Assembly: GCA_029008095.1 (NCBI GenBank)
Contig: JAQXJB010000028.1
Location: 1-43,335, forward strand
DNA length: 43,335 nt
Source: Clostridiales bacterium
GTDB lineage: Bacteria > Bacillota > Clostridia > Oscillospirales > Oscillospiraceae
Reading direction: 5' to 3'
Below the pieces are notes generated by a model. It ran no database searches. It was not told where the DNA came from and worked only from the letters and a program-made list of their open reading frames with translations. The first letter of the stretch is position 1, and every line of letters starts with the position of its first letter. This document shows, one piece after another, positions 1 through 7,122 of the stretch. Both the position numbers and the translations under genes were made by a program.

Positions 1-24
1 CGCATCGTTTGTGTTATCTTATTC

Positions 25-110
25 ATAGCGAATAGAGGTACACCTGCCTTTCGGTTTTGTCTGGACAACTCAACCTTAACACAGGCTCTCTCTATTCGCT
101 ATTCTTTTTT
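25..110 (+). terminator. Long-loop hairpin with T-run at the left edge
   Basis: A perfect 13-bp inverted repeat (25-37 with 90-102) encloses a 52-nt loop and is followed by six T at 105-110. It could be the terminator of a gene lying left of the window or the 3' end of a structured small RNA. No known RNA family was recognised in the loop. Confidence 0.5.
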
Positions 111-171
111 CCTCTTGTCACTCATCATTGTAATACCTACAAGTGGACTATATAGATAAGCATCTCCGCGG

Positions 172-200
172 TTGACAAAGCTTTCCGGCTGTGTTATCAT
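172..200 (+). promoter_or_regulatory. Sigma-A promoter of tRNA-Ser
   Basis: TTGACA at 172-177, 17-bp spacer, TATCAT at 195-200, ending 14 bp before the tRNA 5' end. Confidence 0.75.
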
Positions 201-214
201 ATTTTCCGCAATAT

Positions 215-303
215 GGAGAGATGTCCGAGCGGTTTAAGGAGCTGGTCTTGAAAACCAGTGACCCGGCAACGGGCCGTGGGTTCGAATCCCACTCTCTCCG
301 CCA
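215..303 (+). tRNA. tRNA-Ser (anticodon UGA)
   Basis: Cloverleaf read by eye. Acceptor strands GGAGAGA (215-221) and TCTCTCC (293-299) pair, G300 is the discriminator, and CCA is encoded at 301-303. The anticodon stem CTGGT/ACCAG encloses the loop CTTGAAA, giving UGA. A long variable arm, typical of tRNA-Ser, precedes a T-arm with GGTTCGAATCC. It has its own promoter (172-200) and terminator (305-332). Confidence 0.95.
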
Positions 304-304
304 G

Positions 305-332
305 AAAAAAGCACGCTTCAGCGTGCTTTTTT
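305..332 (+). terminator. Rho-independent terminator of tRNA-Ser
   Basis: Perfect hairpin with 12-nt arms (AAAAAAGCACGC with GCGTGCTTTTTT) around a TTCA loop, directly after the tRNA CCA end. Confidence 0.9.
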
Positions 333-513
333 CAACGAAATAAATCCCTTGCGGGATTTGTGAAATTTGCTTCGCAAGTGAAATATGGCATCGCCATGTG
401 AAATGCGCTGCGGCGCGCGCGGGATTTCTTTCATTTCACTTTCCGCATAAGCGGAAAATCTCACAATGACCGAAGGTCGGTATTTCACCTTTGCCGTCAG
501 GCAAATATTTCAC
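331..513 (+). repeat. GTGAAAT-spaced multi-hairpin repeat, copy 1
   Basis: A run of about seven small hairpins separated by the heptamer GTGAAAT (or its complement ATTTCAC). Examples: AAATCCC/GGGATTT (342-359), TTGC/GCAA (367-377), ATGGC/GCCAT (385-397), TTTCCGC/GCGGAAA (440-457), GACC/GGTC (468-478). A second copy in opposite orientation lies at 9478-9657. Both begin at the end of a tRNA terminator. Stem sequences differ between copies with compensatory changes, so structure appears to be maintained. No coding potential is evident. This repeat fills the first half of the gene-free gap 304-659. Confidence 0.85.
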
Positions 514-604
514 AAAACCATGTAAGAGTTCGGAAGCACCGATATACTGTGCCTTCCATTTCGCCGAAATATGAACTTTTTTCGCATTTTCTTCCAAAAT
601 ACTA

Positions 605-632
605 TTGACATTTTTCCCTTTTACGATAAATT
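605..632 (+). promoter_or_regulatory. Promoter of the lysine-riboswitch/nhaC unit
   Basis: TTGACA at 605-610, 16-bp spacer, TAAATT at 627-632, about 28 bp before the aptamer begins. Confidence 0.6.
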
Positions 633-659
633 AATAGTGTGCATTGCACATCGCAAGAC

Positions 660-823
660 CATGATAGAGGCGCGGCTGTCAAAAGTACGCTCTGTTCCAC
701 CGCCGGACAGCGGGGAGCGGAAAGGGATCGCCGCCGAAGCACCGTTTGCCCTGTCCGGGGCGGCGCTGCTGGATCGACGGAAAATATCCGATCGGACTGT
801 CACGAAAGTGGAGAGCTGTCATG
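660..823 (+). ncRNA. Lysine riboswitch (L-box) aptamer
   Basis: The arrangement matches the L-box family: AGAGGCGCG core near 665-674, AGTA at 684-687, an AAAGGGATCGCCG..GAAG segment around 720-740, and CTGTCACGAAAGTGGAGAGCT near 797-817. Helix P1 can form between CATGATAG (660-667) and CTGTCATG (816-823). It lies in the same orientation as the NhaC-type transporter and is followed by a terminator hairpin at 841-873. This implies repression by lysine and a lysine-transport role for the downstream gene. Confidence 0.9.
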
Positions 824-840
824 CTGAGTAACAAATGTTT

Positions 841-873
841 ATGCAGTCATGACCGCGTCATGGCTGCATTTTT
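841..873 (+). terminator. Expression-platform terminator of the lysine riboswitch
   Basis: Hairpin of 13-nt arms (841-853 with 857-869, one G-U pair) with loop CGC and a T-run to 873. Its GTCATG/CATGAC core can compete with the P1 3' strand at 816-823, the usual logic for transcriptional attenuation by an L-box. Confidence 0.8.
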
Positions 874-900
874 ATCGCGAAAAAGCGAGGAGGAAAGCAT

Positions 901-2523
901 ATGAAAATCAAAGCGAAAAACATAGTCACCATTGTGGTGGTCATCGCTGTGCTCATCATGGCAATCGCCGTGACCGCCAGCGGCGCTGAAACTACTGCCA
1001 CCTTCTGGGCACTGGTGCCGCCCATCGTCGCCATCGCGCTGGCTCTCATCACCAAGGAGGTATACTCCTCTCTGTTTCTGGGTATCGTTGTCGGCGCCAT
1101 CTTCGCCAGCGGCGGCTCTGTCACCGCTGCCGTTGACCACGTTGTAAGTGACGGCTTTATCGCCGCCATTTCCGGCACCGCAGGTATCTTCCTGTTCCTG
1201 GTCATTCTCGGCGTGATTGTTGCCCTTATCAACAAGTCCGGCGGCTCCGCCGCATTCGGACGCTGGGCCGAGACCCACATCAAGAGCCGCATCGGCGCTC
1301 AGCTCGCCACCTTTGTGCTCGGTATCCTCATCTTCATCGATGACTATTTCAACTGCCTTACCGTCGGCTCCGTCATGCTGCCCGTTACCGACAGCCACAG
1401 AGTTTCCCGCGCAAAGCTGAGCTACCTCATAGACGCTACCGCCGCTCCCATCTGCATGATAGCTCCCATCAGCTCCTGGGCCGCAGCTGTTTCCAGCTAC
1501 ACCGAGGGCACCGGTCTCTCCGGCATTGAGCTCTTCGTAAAGGCTATTCCCTACAACTTCTACTCTCTGCTTACTCTGGTATTCGTTATCGCAATCGTTC
1601 TGTTGAAAGCCGACTTTGGCCCCATGCGCAGGCATGAGATCAACGCTATCGAGAAGGGCGACCTTTTCTCCACCACCGAGCGCGTCGGCGGTGACGATGT
1701 AGAGTCCAATCCCAGAGGTCGTGTCATCGACCTTGTTCTTCCCATCGTTGTTCTTGTTGTGATAGCCATCACCGGTCTGCTCTATGTCGGCGGTTTCTTC
1801 GGCGTTGACATCTGGGGCGGCACTGACTGCGCCGGAAGCTTTGTGGGCGCATTCGGCAACACCGACGCCACCGTGGGTCTGCCCTGGGGTTCTCTCATCG
1901 CTCTTGTTATCATCATTGCCTACCTCATACTCCGCAAGCTCATCACCTTCAAGGACGCTATGGAATGTGTTCCCAAGGGCTTCATCGCAATGGTGCCCGC
2001 TATCACCATTCTCACTCTTGCCACTTCTCTTAAGAACATGTCCAATGACCTGCTCGGCGCTGCCGGCTATGTGGAGATGCTCATGACCAGCGACGCTGCT
2101 CAGCAGCTCTCCTCCTTCCTGCCCGCAGTCATCTTCATTGTTGCCTGCATCCTGGCCTTTGCCACCGGCACCAGTTGGGGTACCTTCGGCATTCTTATCC
2201 CCATCGTTTCCAGCATGTTCGGACCTACTAATCCCCTGCTTTACATCGGTATGTCCGCCTGCCTGGCCGGCGCTGTCTGCGGCGACCACTGCTCCCCCAT
2301 CTCCGACACCACCATCATGTCCTCCGCAGGCGCACGCTGCGTCCACGTTCTCCACGTTTCCACGCAGATTCCCTACGCCATTACGGTGGCTGTCATCAGC
2401 TTTATCTGCTACATAGTCGCTGGCTTCGTGCAGAATTCCATCATCTGCCTGGTTCTCGGCGCTGTCCTCACCGTCGGCTTCCTGCTTCTCATGCGCGCAA
2501 AGAACGCAAAGAAGGCCGCGTAA
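901..2523 (+). CDS. NhaC-family transporter, probable lysine transporter (LysW type)
   Basis: A 540-residue integral membrane protein of the NhaC Na+/H+ antiporter superfamily. It has about a dozen hydrophobic segments and the family motif DDYFNCLTVGSVMLPVTD (residues about 146-163), plus GTSWGTFG and GDHCSPISDT motifs in the C-terminal half. The start is ATG 901, preceded by GGAGG. Family members exchange Na+ and H+, often with an organic solute. Because this gene sits directly behind a lysine riboswitch, its substrate is inferred to be lysine; NhaC-type carriers under L-box control have been proposed as lysine transporters. It is monocistronic, with a terminator at 2542-2577. The family is certain; the substrate is inferred. 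Confidence 0.88.
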   Translation: MKIKAKNIVTIVVVIAVLIMAIAVTASGAETTATFWALVPPIVAIALALITKEVYSSLFLGIVVGAIFASGGSVTAAVDHVVSDGFIAAISGTAGIFLFLVILGVIVALINKSGGSAAFGRWAETHIKSRIGAQLATFVLGILIFIDDYFNCLTVGSVMLPVTDSHRVSRAKLSYLIDATAAPICMIAPISSWAAAVSSYTEGTGLSGIELFVKAIPYNFYSLLTLVFVIAIVLLKADFGPMRRHEINAIEKGDLFSTTERVGGDDVESNPRGRVIDLVLPIVVLVVIAITGLLYVGGFFGVDIWGGTDCAGSFVGAFGNTDATVGLPWGSLIALVIIIAYLILRKLITFKDAMECVPKGFIAMVPAITILTLATSLKNMSNDLLGAAGYVEMLMTSDAAQQLSSFLPAVIFIVACILAFATGTSWGTFGILIPIVSSMFGPTNPLLYIGMSACLAGAVCGDHCSPISDTTIMSSAGARCVHVLHVSTQIPYAITVAVISFICYIVAGFVQNSIICLVLGAVLTVGFLLLMRAKNAKKAA

Positions 2524-2541
2524 GGAAATATCTTCAATATC

Positions 2542-2577
2542 AACTGCCCGGATGCTCGGCATCCGGGCAGTTCTGTT
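2542..2577 (+). terminator. Terminator after the NhaC-type gene
   Basis: Perfect 14-bp stem (AACTGCCCGGATGC with its complement), TCG loop, followed by a short T-rich tail. Confidence 0.8.
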
Positions 2578-2653
2578 TAGAAGCACTCTATGCTTGAAAA
2601 CCGCTCCCGGCCGTGGTATACTGTTAAAAAAGAATTACGAAAGGGTGACGACC

Positions 2654-3430
2654 GTGATATTCTATTTTTCCGCCACGGGCAATTCCCAATCCGTCGCGGA
2701 GCAGATAGCCTCCGCCCTGGACAGCAGGATTATCTCCATCGGTCTTGCCATGCGGGACGGCCATTTTGAATTTGACGTTTCCGGCGACGAGTATGTGGGC
2801 TTTGTTGTGCCCACCTTCGCCTATACTCTCCCCGGGGTAGTTGCAATGTTCCTTGACAAGCTGGAGCTGAAGGGCTATGACGCTCAGTACACCTTCGGCG
2901 TTTTTACCTGCGGCGAGGGCACCGGCGACGAGGGCTCAGCTCTCGGTCTGGCTCTGAAAAACAAGGGGCTCGGCTACAACGGCTCCTTCGACGTGGTGAT
3001 GCCTGATAACTTCATTCTCTGGTCAAACATTCCCTCTGATGATGTTCTGGCCTCCAAGCTTTCCTCCGCCCGCAAAACGGTGGACGGCATCATCGAAAAG
3101 CTCAAGGCAAAGGAAAACGGCAAGCTGACAGGTAAAGCGCCCCGGATGCCCTTCATGCCCACTGAACGCATCAGCACCTCCGCCGGAACCAGCAAACTCC
3201 ACGTCACCGAAAAGTGCATGGGCTGCGGCAAATGCGCCAACGTATGTCCCATGTCCTGCATACGCATAGAGCACACCCACGCCTCACCGGTCTGGGAGGG
3301 CGACTGCACCATGTGCCTCGCCTGCCTGCACCACTGTCCCAACGCAGCCATTGAGTACGAGGATCAGACCCTGCGCAAGAAGCGTTATCTGAATCCCGAC
3401 TGCAAGCTGCAGTTGAAGAATAAGTATTAA
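2654..3430 (+). CDS. EFR1-type flavodoxin/4Fe-4S ferredoxin fusion protein
   Basis: A 258-residue cytoplasmic electron-transfer protein. Residues 1 to about 150 form a flavodoxin-like domain opening with VIFYFSATGNSQSV, the FMN phosphate loop. A bacterial-ferredoxin domain follows, with two 4Fe-4S clusters: CMGCGKCANVCP and CTMCLACLHHCP. EFR1 proteins are common in Clostridia and have no settled substrate. The start chosen is GTG 2654, 8 nt after AAAGGG and directly before the flavodoxin strand. An upstream in-frame ATG at 2552 would add 34 residues encoded by the previous gene's terminator hairpin, so it was rejected. It appears to be transcribed alone. Confidence 0.85.
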   Translation: MIFYFSATGNSQSVAEQIASALDSRIISIGLAMRDGHFEFDVSGDEYVGFVVPTFAYTLPGVVAMFLDKLELKGYDAQYTFGVFTCGEGTGDEGSALGLALKNKGLGYNGSFDVVMPDNFILWSNIPSDDVLASKLSSARKTVDGIIEKLKAKENGKLTGKAPRMPFMPTERISTSAGTSKLHVTEKCMGCGKCANVCPMSCIRIEHTHASPVWEGDCTMCLACLHHCPNAAIEYEDQTLRKKRYLNPDCKLQLKNKY

Positions 3431-3454
3431 TGTGAACAATCGCATTATATTATG

Positions 3455-3562
3455 AAAAAGCCCATCGCCTCGCCCTTCGGGCAACCGGCGATGATGGCAA
3501 AAATCCTCCATGCGGGTGGGAATTTTTATGACTATTTGTGCGGTGCTGCCGCACGGAGGATT
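3455..3562 (+). repeat. AAAAATCCTCC-type repeat, copy A
   Basis: About 108 bp nearly identical to copy B at 9295-9407 (opposite strand). The left part is a hairpin built on CATCGCC/GGCGATG. The right part is AAAAATCCTCCATGCGG (3499-3515) facing CCGCACGGAGGATT (3549-3562), pairable with one mismatch. Between the arms is the open frame ATGACTATTTGTGCGGTG, encoding MTICAV, which is also present in copy B. The esterase gene follows immediately. Confidence 0.85.
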
Positions 3563-3587
3563 AATACAATACAAAGGAGGAAAACAG

Positions 3588-4511
3588 ATGCCCGACAATT
3601 CTGAATTTACCTATATCACCAAGGAAGACCTTGCCAGAATGGCTCTGCCCGTGGATTTTGATACCGACAGGATAAAGAACAAGGTTCTTGACATTCAGTA
3701 CGGCACTCTGCCCGAGCAGAAGCTGGACGTTTATCTCCCCGGCGACGCGAAAGCCCCCTTCCCCGTCATTTTCTATGTTCACGGCGGAGGCTGGTCTATG
3801 GGCACCAAGCGTCTGGGAGCGCTGGACTGCATCATTGACGCGGTGAAGTTCGGCTACGCCGTTATCTCCGTTGACTACCGCCTCGCCCCCACGGTCTGCT
3901 ATCCCGAATTCATCTATGACGTAAAGACCGCCGTCCGCTGGGCAAGAGCCAACGCGGATCAATATGGCTTCGACCCCGAGCGCTTCGGCATGGTTGGCGA
4001 CAGCGCCGGCGGACACATTACGCTGACTATGGGCTTCACCGCGAACCGGGTGGAGTACGAGGGCGAGGAATACGGCTGGGCGGGTCAGTCCACAAAGCTG
4101 CAGGCCATCTGCGACATGTATGGCCCCTCCGTGCTCTACGCCGACGAGGACGCATGGTACCGCGAATCCAAGGTACGCCGTATGATCTCCGCTCCCGCCG
4201 CCGATGGCAGCGAAGCGCCCTCCATGTACGATATGGCCTTCGGCACAAACAACAAGACTCTGCTCAAGCTCATCAGCCCCATCAGCATGGTTCACAAGGA
4301 CATACCTCCCACGATGATACAGCAGGGCCTGGACGACGCTGTTGTCCCCTATCAGCACAGCACCCTGCTGGCCGAGAAGATAACCGAGGTATGCGGCGCT
4401 GACCGCGTGCTCCTGCGCACCTATCCCGGCCGCAACCACAGCGACAAGGACTTTATGACACTTGAAAACTGTAAGGAAGTCCTCGAATTCTTTGATAAAT
4501 ATTTGAAATAA
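3588..4511 (+). CDS. Alpha/beta-hydrolase (HSL/acetyl-esterase type)
   Basis: A 307-residue predicted esterase/lipase of the hormone-sensitive-lipase group. The oxyanion-hole motif HGGGW (about residue 64) and nucleophile motif GDSAGG (about residue 142) are clear. The catalytic acid is probably in GLDDAVVP and the histidine in GRNHSDKDF near the C-terminus. No signal peptide is seen, so it is likely cytoplasmic. ATG 3588 is chosen because AAGGAGG lies 7 nt upstream and the encoded N-terminus fits. An in-frame ATG at 3528 inside the repeat would add 20 residues and seems to be a by-product of the repeat. The substrate is unknown. Confidence 0.85.
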   Translation: MPDNSEFTYITKEDLARMALPVDFDTDRIKNKVLDIQYGTLPEQKLDVYLPGDAKAPFPVIFYVHGGGWSMGTKRLGALDCIIDAVKFGYAVISVDYRLAPTVCYPEFIYDVKTAVRWARANADQYGFDPERFGMVGDSAGGHITLTMGFTANRVEYEGEEYGWAGQSTKLQAICDMYGPSVLYADEDAWYRESKVRRMISAPAADGSEAPSMYDMAFGTNNKTLLKLISPISMVHKDIPPTMIQQGLDDAVVPYQHSTLLAEKITEVCGADRVLLRTYPGRNHSDKDFMTLENCKEVLEFFDKYLK

Positions 4512-4516
4512 AATAC

Positions 4517-4551
4517 ATCAGCGGGCTGCCGTAATCGGCAGCCCGCTGATT
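4517..4551 (+). terminator. Strong hairpin after the esterase gene
   Basis: Perfect 14-bp stem (4517-4530 with 4537-4550), 6-nt loop. The T-tract is weak, so termination is probable but not certain. Confidence 0.65.
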
Positions 4552-4601
4552 GTATATGGAAAAAATCCCTATTCTTTATGGTTAGATTCGGTTGCTGTTA
4601 T

Positions 4602-4640
4602 CGGTAGTCCCTTTTTACTTAAAAGGGATTACCGGTATTT
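4602..4640 (+). terminator. Second hairpin between esterase and marR
   Basis: A 14-bp stem (CGGTAGTCCCTTTT with AAAAGGGATTACCG, one G-U) followed by GTATTTTAT. It lies just upstream of the marR promoter and probably insulates it from upstream transcription. Confidence 0.55.
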
Positions 4641-4644
4641 TATA

Positions 4645-4673
4645 TTGACAGGATACATAGAACGTGGTATATT
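4645..4673 (+). promoter_or_regulatory. marR promoter
   Basis: TTGACA (4645-4650), 17-bp spacer, TATATT (4668-4673): a near-consensus sigma-A promoter. Confidence 0.8.
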
Positions 4674-4675
4674 TT

Positions 4676-4693
4676 TGTTCGTTATCGAACAAT
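4676..4693 (+). promoter_or_regulatory. Palindromic operator, probably for the MarR protein
   Basis: TTGTTCG-TTAT-CGAACAA, a perfect 7+7 inverted repeat starting 2 bp after the -10 box and covering the expected start of transcription. The position is ideal for autorepression by the MarR protein encoded immediately downstream. Confidence 0.7.
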
Positions 4694-4707
4694 ATGGAGG
4701 TTATAAA

Positions 4708-5154
4708 ATGATCCCTTCCTTTTTTGCCCGTTCGAAATCCCTGTCAAAGCTGTATCACCAGTTGTTTAAGCCGCTGCTGGAACGATATGATATTACACAG
4801 TTGGAAGCAGACATCCTGATGTTTCTGGCAAACAATCCATCCCAGGACACAGCCCGGGATATTGTGGAAAAACGCCACCTTTCCAAGTCCCATGTGTCTG
4901 TTGGAGTGGATAATCTTGTGCGGAGAGGATATCTTGAGCGCTCCTGCCATAACGGAAACCGAAAGACAATTTATCTTAACCTGCTCCCTCCGGCGGATGA
5001 AGTGGTCGCGGCGGGGCGGGACATTCAGCACCAATATGCCCAGTGTCTGCTCCGGGGGTTCGGCAAGGAAGAAATATCATACCTTGCCGAAATGCTTGAT
5101 CGCATCGCGGACAATGTGGAACTTGCGCTGTCGCCCTCCAAAGAAAGGAAATGA
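4708..5154 (+). CDS. MarR-family transcriptional regulator
   Basis: A 148-residue winged-helix regulator. The helix-turn-helix core spans roughly residues 30-90, with TARDIVEKRHLSKSHVSVGVDNLVRRGYLER as recognition helix and wing. MarR proteins are dimeric repressors released by small ligands or oxidation. ATG 4708 follows TATGGAGG by a good distance. The gene overlaps the TSUP permease by ATGA (5151-5154), so the two are translationally coupled. The palindrome at 4676-4693 is the likely binding site. The context suggests control of export of a sulfur or organic anion, but the effector is unknown. Confidence 0.88.
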   Translation: MIPSFFARSKSLSKLYHQLFKPLLERYDITQLEADILMFLANNPSQDTARDIVEKRHLSKSHVSVGVDNLVRRGYLERSCHNGNRKTIYLNLLPPADEVVAAGRDIQHQYAQCLLRGFGKEEISYLAEMLDRIADNVELALSPSKERK

Positions 5155-5930
5155 GAACTTTGCTATATAAATTTATCATCTGTTTCCTTGCCGGCCTTGG
5201 CGCCGGGCTGGGTACAGGCTTTGCGGGCATGAGCGCCGCCGCGGTCATCACACCTGTATTGTGTACATTTCTTGAAATACCAGCCTATCAGGCGGTTGGT
5301 ATTGCGCTTGCCAGTGATGTGCTTGCCAGTGCGGTTTCGGCATACACATACGGAAAAAACAAAAACCTGGACGTTCGCAACGGCGTTGTAATGATGGCGG
5401 CAGTCCTGGCTTTTACTATGGTAGGAAGTTGGGTGTCCAGCCTGGTTCCTTCCGCTACAATGGGGACTTTCTCCGTGTTCATGACATTGATACTCGGAAT
5501 AAAATTTATTGTCCGGCCTGTAATGACCACGAAGGAAAGTATGAACGAAGTCTCTGCTAAAAAGCGCTTTATCCAATCTCTTGTATGCGGAACACTGATT
5601 GGCTTTATCTGCGGCTTTATCGGCGCCGGAGGCGGCATGATGATGCTGCTGATACTCACGAGCGTCCTTGGCTATGAATTAAAGACCGCTGTTGGAACCA
5701 GTGTGTTCATCATGGCTTTCACAGCACTTACAGGCTCTATCAGCCATTTTGCCATCGGAGGTGTAGCCGATTGGTGGGTTCTGCTGTTCTGCGTTCTATC
5801 GACTTTGTTCTGGGCGCGTATTGCAGCCCGCTTTGCCAACAAGAGTACCCCCAAGGTTTTGAACCGTGCAACGGGCGTTGTGCTTGTCGTTTTAGGCGCA
5901 GTGATTTTAAGTGTAAATTATCTGCTGTGA
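5151..5930 (+). CDS. TSUP (TauE/SafE) family membrane permease
   Basis: A 259-residue membrane protein with about eight hydrophobic segments. It has the two-repeat organisation of TauE/SafE proteins: a glycine-rich GLGAGLGTGFAGMSAA segment near the N-terminus and GTLIGFICGFIGAGGGMMMLL near residue 150. TSUP members move sulfite, sulfoacetate, thiosulfate or related anions across the membrane. Its start codon overlaps the stop codon of the upstream MarR gene, so expression should follow that regulator. The substrate cannot be told from sequence. Confidence 0.85.
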   Translation: MRTLLYKFIICFLAGLGAGLGTGFAGMSAAAVITPVLCTFLEIPAYQAVGIALASDVLASAVSAYTYGKNKNLDVRNGVVMMAAVLAFTMVGSWVSSLVPSATMGTFSVFMTLILGIKFIVRPVMTTKESMNEVSAKKRFIQSLVCGTLIGFICGFIGAGGGMMMLLILTSVLGYELKTAVGTSVFIMAFTALTGSISHFAIGGVADWWVLLFCVLSTLFWARIAARFANKSTPKVLNRATGVVLVVLGAVILSVNYLL

Positions 5931-5992
5931 AATACCGGACTATCTGAAGCTTATTTTCCTGCCAAAGCACCTCCGCTCCGTATATTTTTCAG

Positions 5993-6472
5993 TTATCTTA
6001 ATATAACGCTCCATGCCTCTTTCAGGCGTTCAAAGCTCCACGCGGCGTTGGCAGGGCTGGTAGAGGGCAGAGTGACAATATCCCGCCCGGTAACGGGGCG
6101 GAGCAGGCGGTCATACAGCGCGGCGGCCTTGCTGCCGTTGGCATATATACTCTCGATGCGGCAGGAATTCAGGATAAGCATTATATCATTCGGCTCCGCG
6201 TTTTTTATGCTTGCGTCGCTTGAGCCCTCTATATCGCAGCGCTTTACAACGTCCCAAAGGGCCACACCGCCCGCCAGAAGCATATTTTTCTTCTCCCCGA
6301 CGCTCTCCGGCTTCGGACGCCCAAGCAGCTCCGCCATGAGCCGCCAGAAGCGGTTTTGCGGGTGGCCGTAGTAAAAGCCCTCCGCGCTGGATTTCACCGA
6401 GGGCAGCGTACCGAGAATGAGCACCCGGCTGTTCGCGTCGTATATTGGTTCAAAGCCGTGTTCCTTGTTCAT
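5993..6472 (-). CDS. Uracil-DNA-glycosylase-fold DNA glycosylase (probable hypoxanthine-DNA glycosylase)
   Basis: A 159-residue protein of the uracil-DNA-glycosylase superfamily. The N-terminal LILGTLPSVKSSAEGFYYGHPQNRFW corresponds to the catalytic GxxPS..YxxPxNxFW region, and LPSTSPANAAW near the C-terminus matches the DNA-intercalating motif. This signature is typical of the clade annotated as DNA-deoxyinosine glycosylase, which removes deaminated bases. The start is ATG 6472, preceded by AAAGGAGG. Upstream frame extensions to 6565 enter the intergenic repeat and were rejected. It is divergent from the YdcZ-type gene and appears monocistronic. Confidence 0.8.
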   Translation of the reverse strand: MNKEHGFEPIYDANSRVLILGTLPSVKSSAEGFYYGHPQNRFWRLMAELLGRPKPESVGEKKNMLLAGGVALWDVVKRCDIEGSSDASIKNAEPNDIMLILNSCRIESIYANGSKAAALYDRLLRPVTGRDIVTLPSTSPANAAWSFERLKEAWSVILR

Positions 6473-6534
6473 CTTACCGCCTCCTTTGCGGCTATCATAG
6501 CATAAAATCCGCACCGCGGCAAATAATAGATCCA

Positions 6535-6608
6535 TGAAAATCCTCCCTGCGGGGGAGTATTTCATTTCTATTTGTGCCTCTCATAGCGGCGAAATGAGGA
6601 TTTTTATG
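6535..6608 (+). repeat. AAAAATCCTCC-type repeat, diverged copy C
   Basis: GAAAATCCTCCCTGCGGGGGAG at the left and AAATGAGGATTTTTATG at the right flank a TCTATTTGTGCC core shared with copies A and B. The arms AAAATCCTC and GAGGATTTT can pair. The ATG at the end of the repeat (6606-6608) is the start codon of the next gene, and the GAGG in the right arm is its Shine-Dalgarno sequence. Confidence 0.65.
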
Positions 6609-7034
6609 CTTGGATTTATTATGAGCGCCATCGCGGGCGCTGCAATGAGCTTTCAGGGAGTCATCAACACCCGGCTTTCGGAGCGGATAGGACTGTTCGA
6701 GTCCAATGTTTTCGCCCAGGGCACGGCGTTTCTGCTTTCCCTTATCGTCATGCTCTGTTTCGGAAGCGGCAGCTTCTCCGCCCTTGGCGAGACAAACAAG
6801 GTCTATTGGCTGGGCGGCGTGCTGGGTCTTGTCATAACTGTTACCGTCATGCTCTCGGTGAAGGGGCTTGGCCCCACCGCTGCCGTGAGCGTCATACTGA
6901 TAACCCAGCTCCTCACCGCCGCCATCATTGACGCTTTCGGACTTTTAGGCAGTGAAAAACTGGCATTTGGCTGGAACAAATACGTGGGTCTGGCTCTTAT
7001 GGCGGGTGGAATGCTTCTGTTTAAGTGGAAATAA
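6606..7034 (+). CDS. YdcZ/DUF606-type (DMT superfamily) membrane protein
   Basis: A 142-residue protein with five hydrophobic segments. It resembles the YdcZ family, half-size relatives of EamA-type drug/metabolite transporters. The opening GFIMSAIAGAAMSFQGVINTRLSERIG and closing YVGLALMAGGMLLF segments are characteristic. Such proteins may act as homodimeric exporters; the substrate is unknown. The start is ATG 6606. Its Shine-Dalgarno sequence (GAGG) and start codon are supplied by the diverged repeat copy C. An in-frame ATG at 6534 would add 24 residues translated from the repeat and is considered spurious. Confidence 0.78.
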   Translation: MLGFIMSAIAGAAMSFQGVINTRLSERIGLFESNVFAQGTAFLLSLIVMLCFGSGSFSALGETNKVYWLGGVLGLVITVTVMLSVKGLGPTAAVSVILITQLLTAAIIDAFGLLGSEKLAFGWNKYVGLALMAGGMLLFKWK

Positions 7035-7057
7035 GCCGAAAAAATTCAAATTTTGGG

Positions 7058-7086
7058 TTGAGTAAACGCCAAAAGGGTTGTATAAT
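7058..7086 (+). promoter_or_regulatory. pta promoter
   Basis: TTGAGT (7058-7063), 17-bp spacer, TATAAT (7081-7086). Transcription would begin near 7093 and give a leader of about 220 nt that contains a small hairpin (CAAGGC/GCCTTG, 7103-7117) and the MITE-like repeat. Confidence 0.75.
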
Positions 7087-7122
7087 ATCTAAAGGCCAAT
7101 TCAAGGCTCTGCCTTGTATTTT

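Noticed and set aside
331-513. CRISPR-like array
   Set aside because: The 7-nt GTGAAAT units separate small palindromes rather than unique spacers of constant length, and no cas genes are present.
571-831. Short frame 86 codons long upstream of the NhaC-type gene
   Set aside because: Lies over the promoter and lysine riboswitch; no coding signature.
847-2586. 579-codon open frame on the minus strand opposite the NhaC-type gene
   Set aside because: Its composition (Gly, Asp, His-rich, no domain) is that of an antisense shadow of a GC-rich membrane-protein gene, and it runs through the riboswitch terminator.
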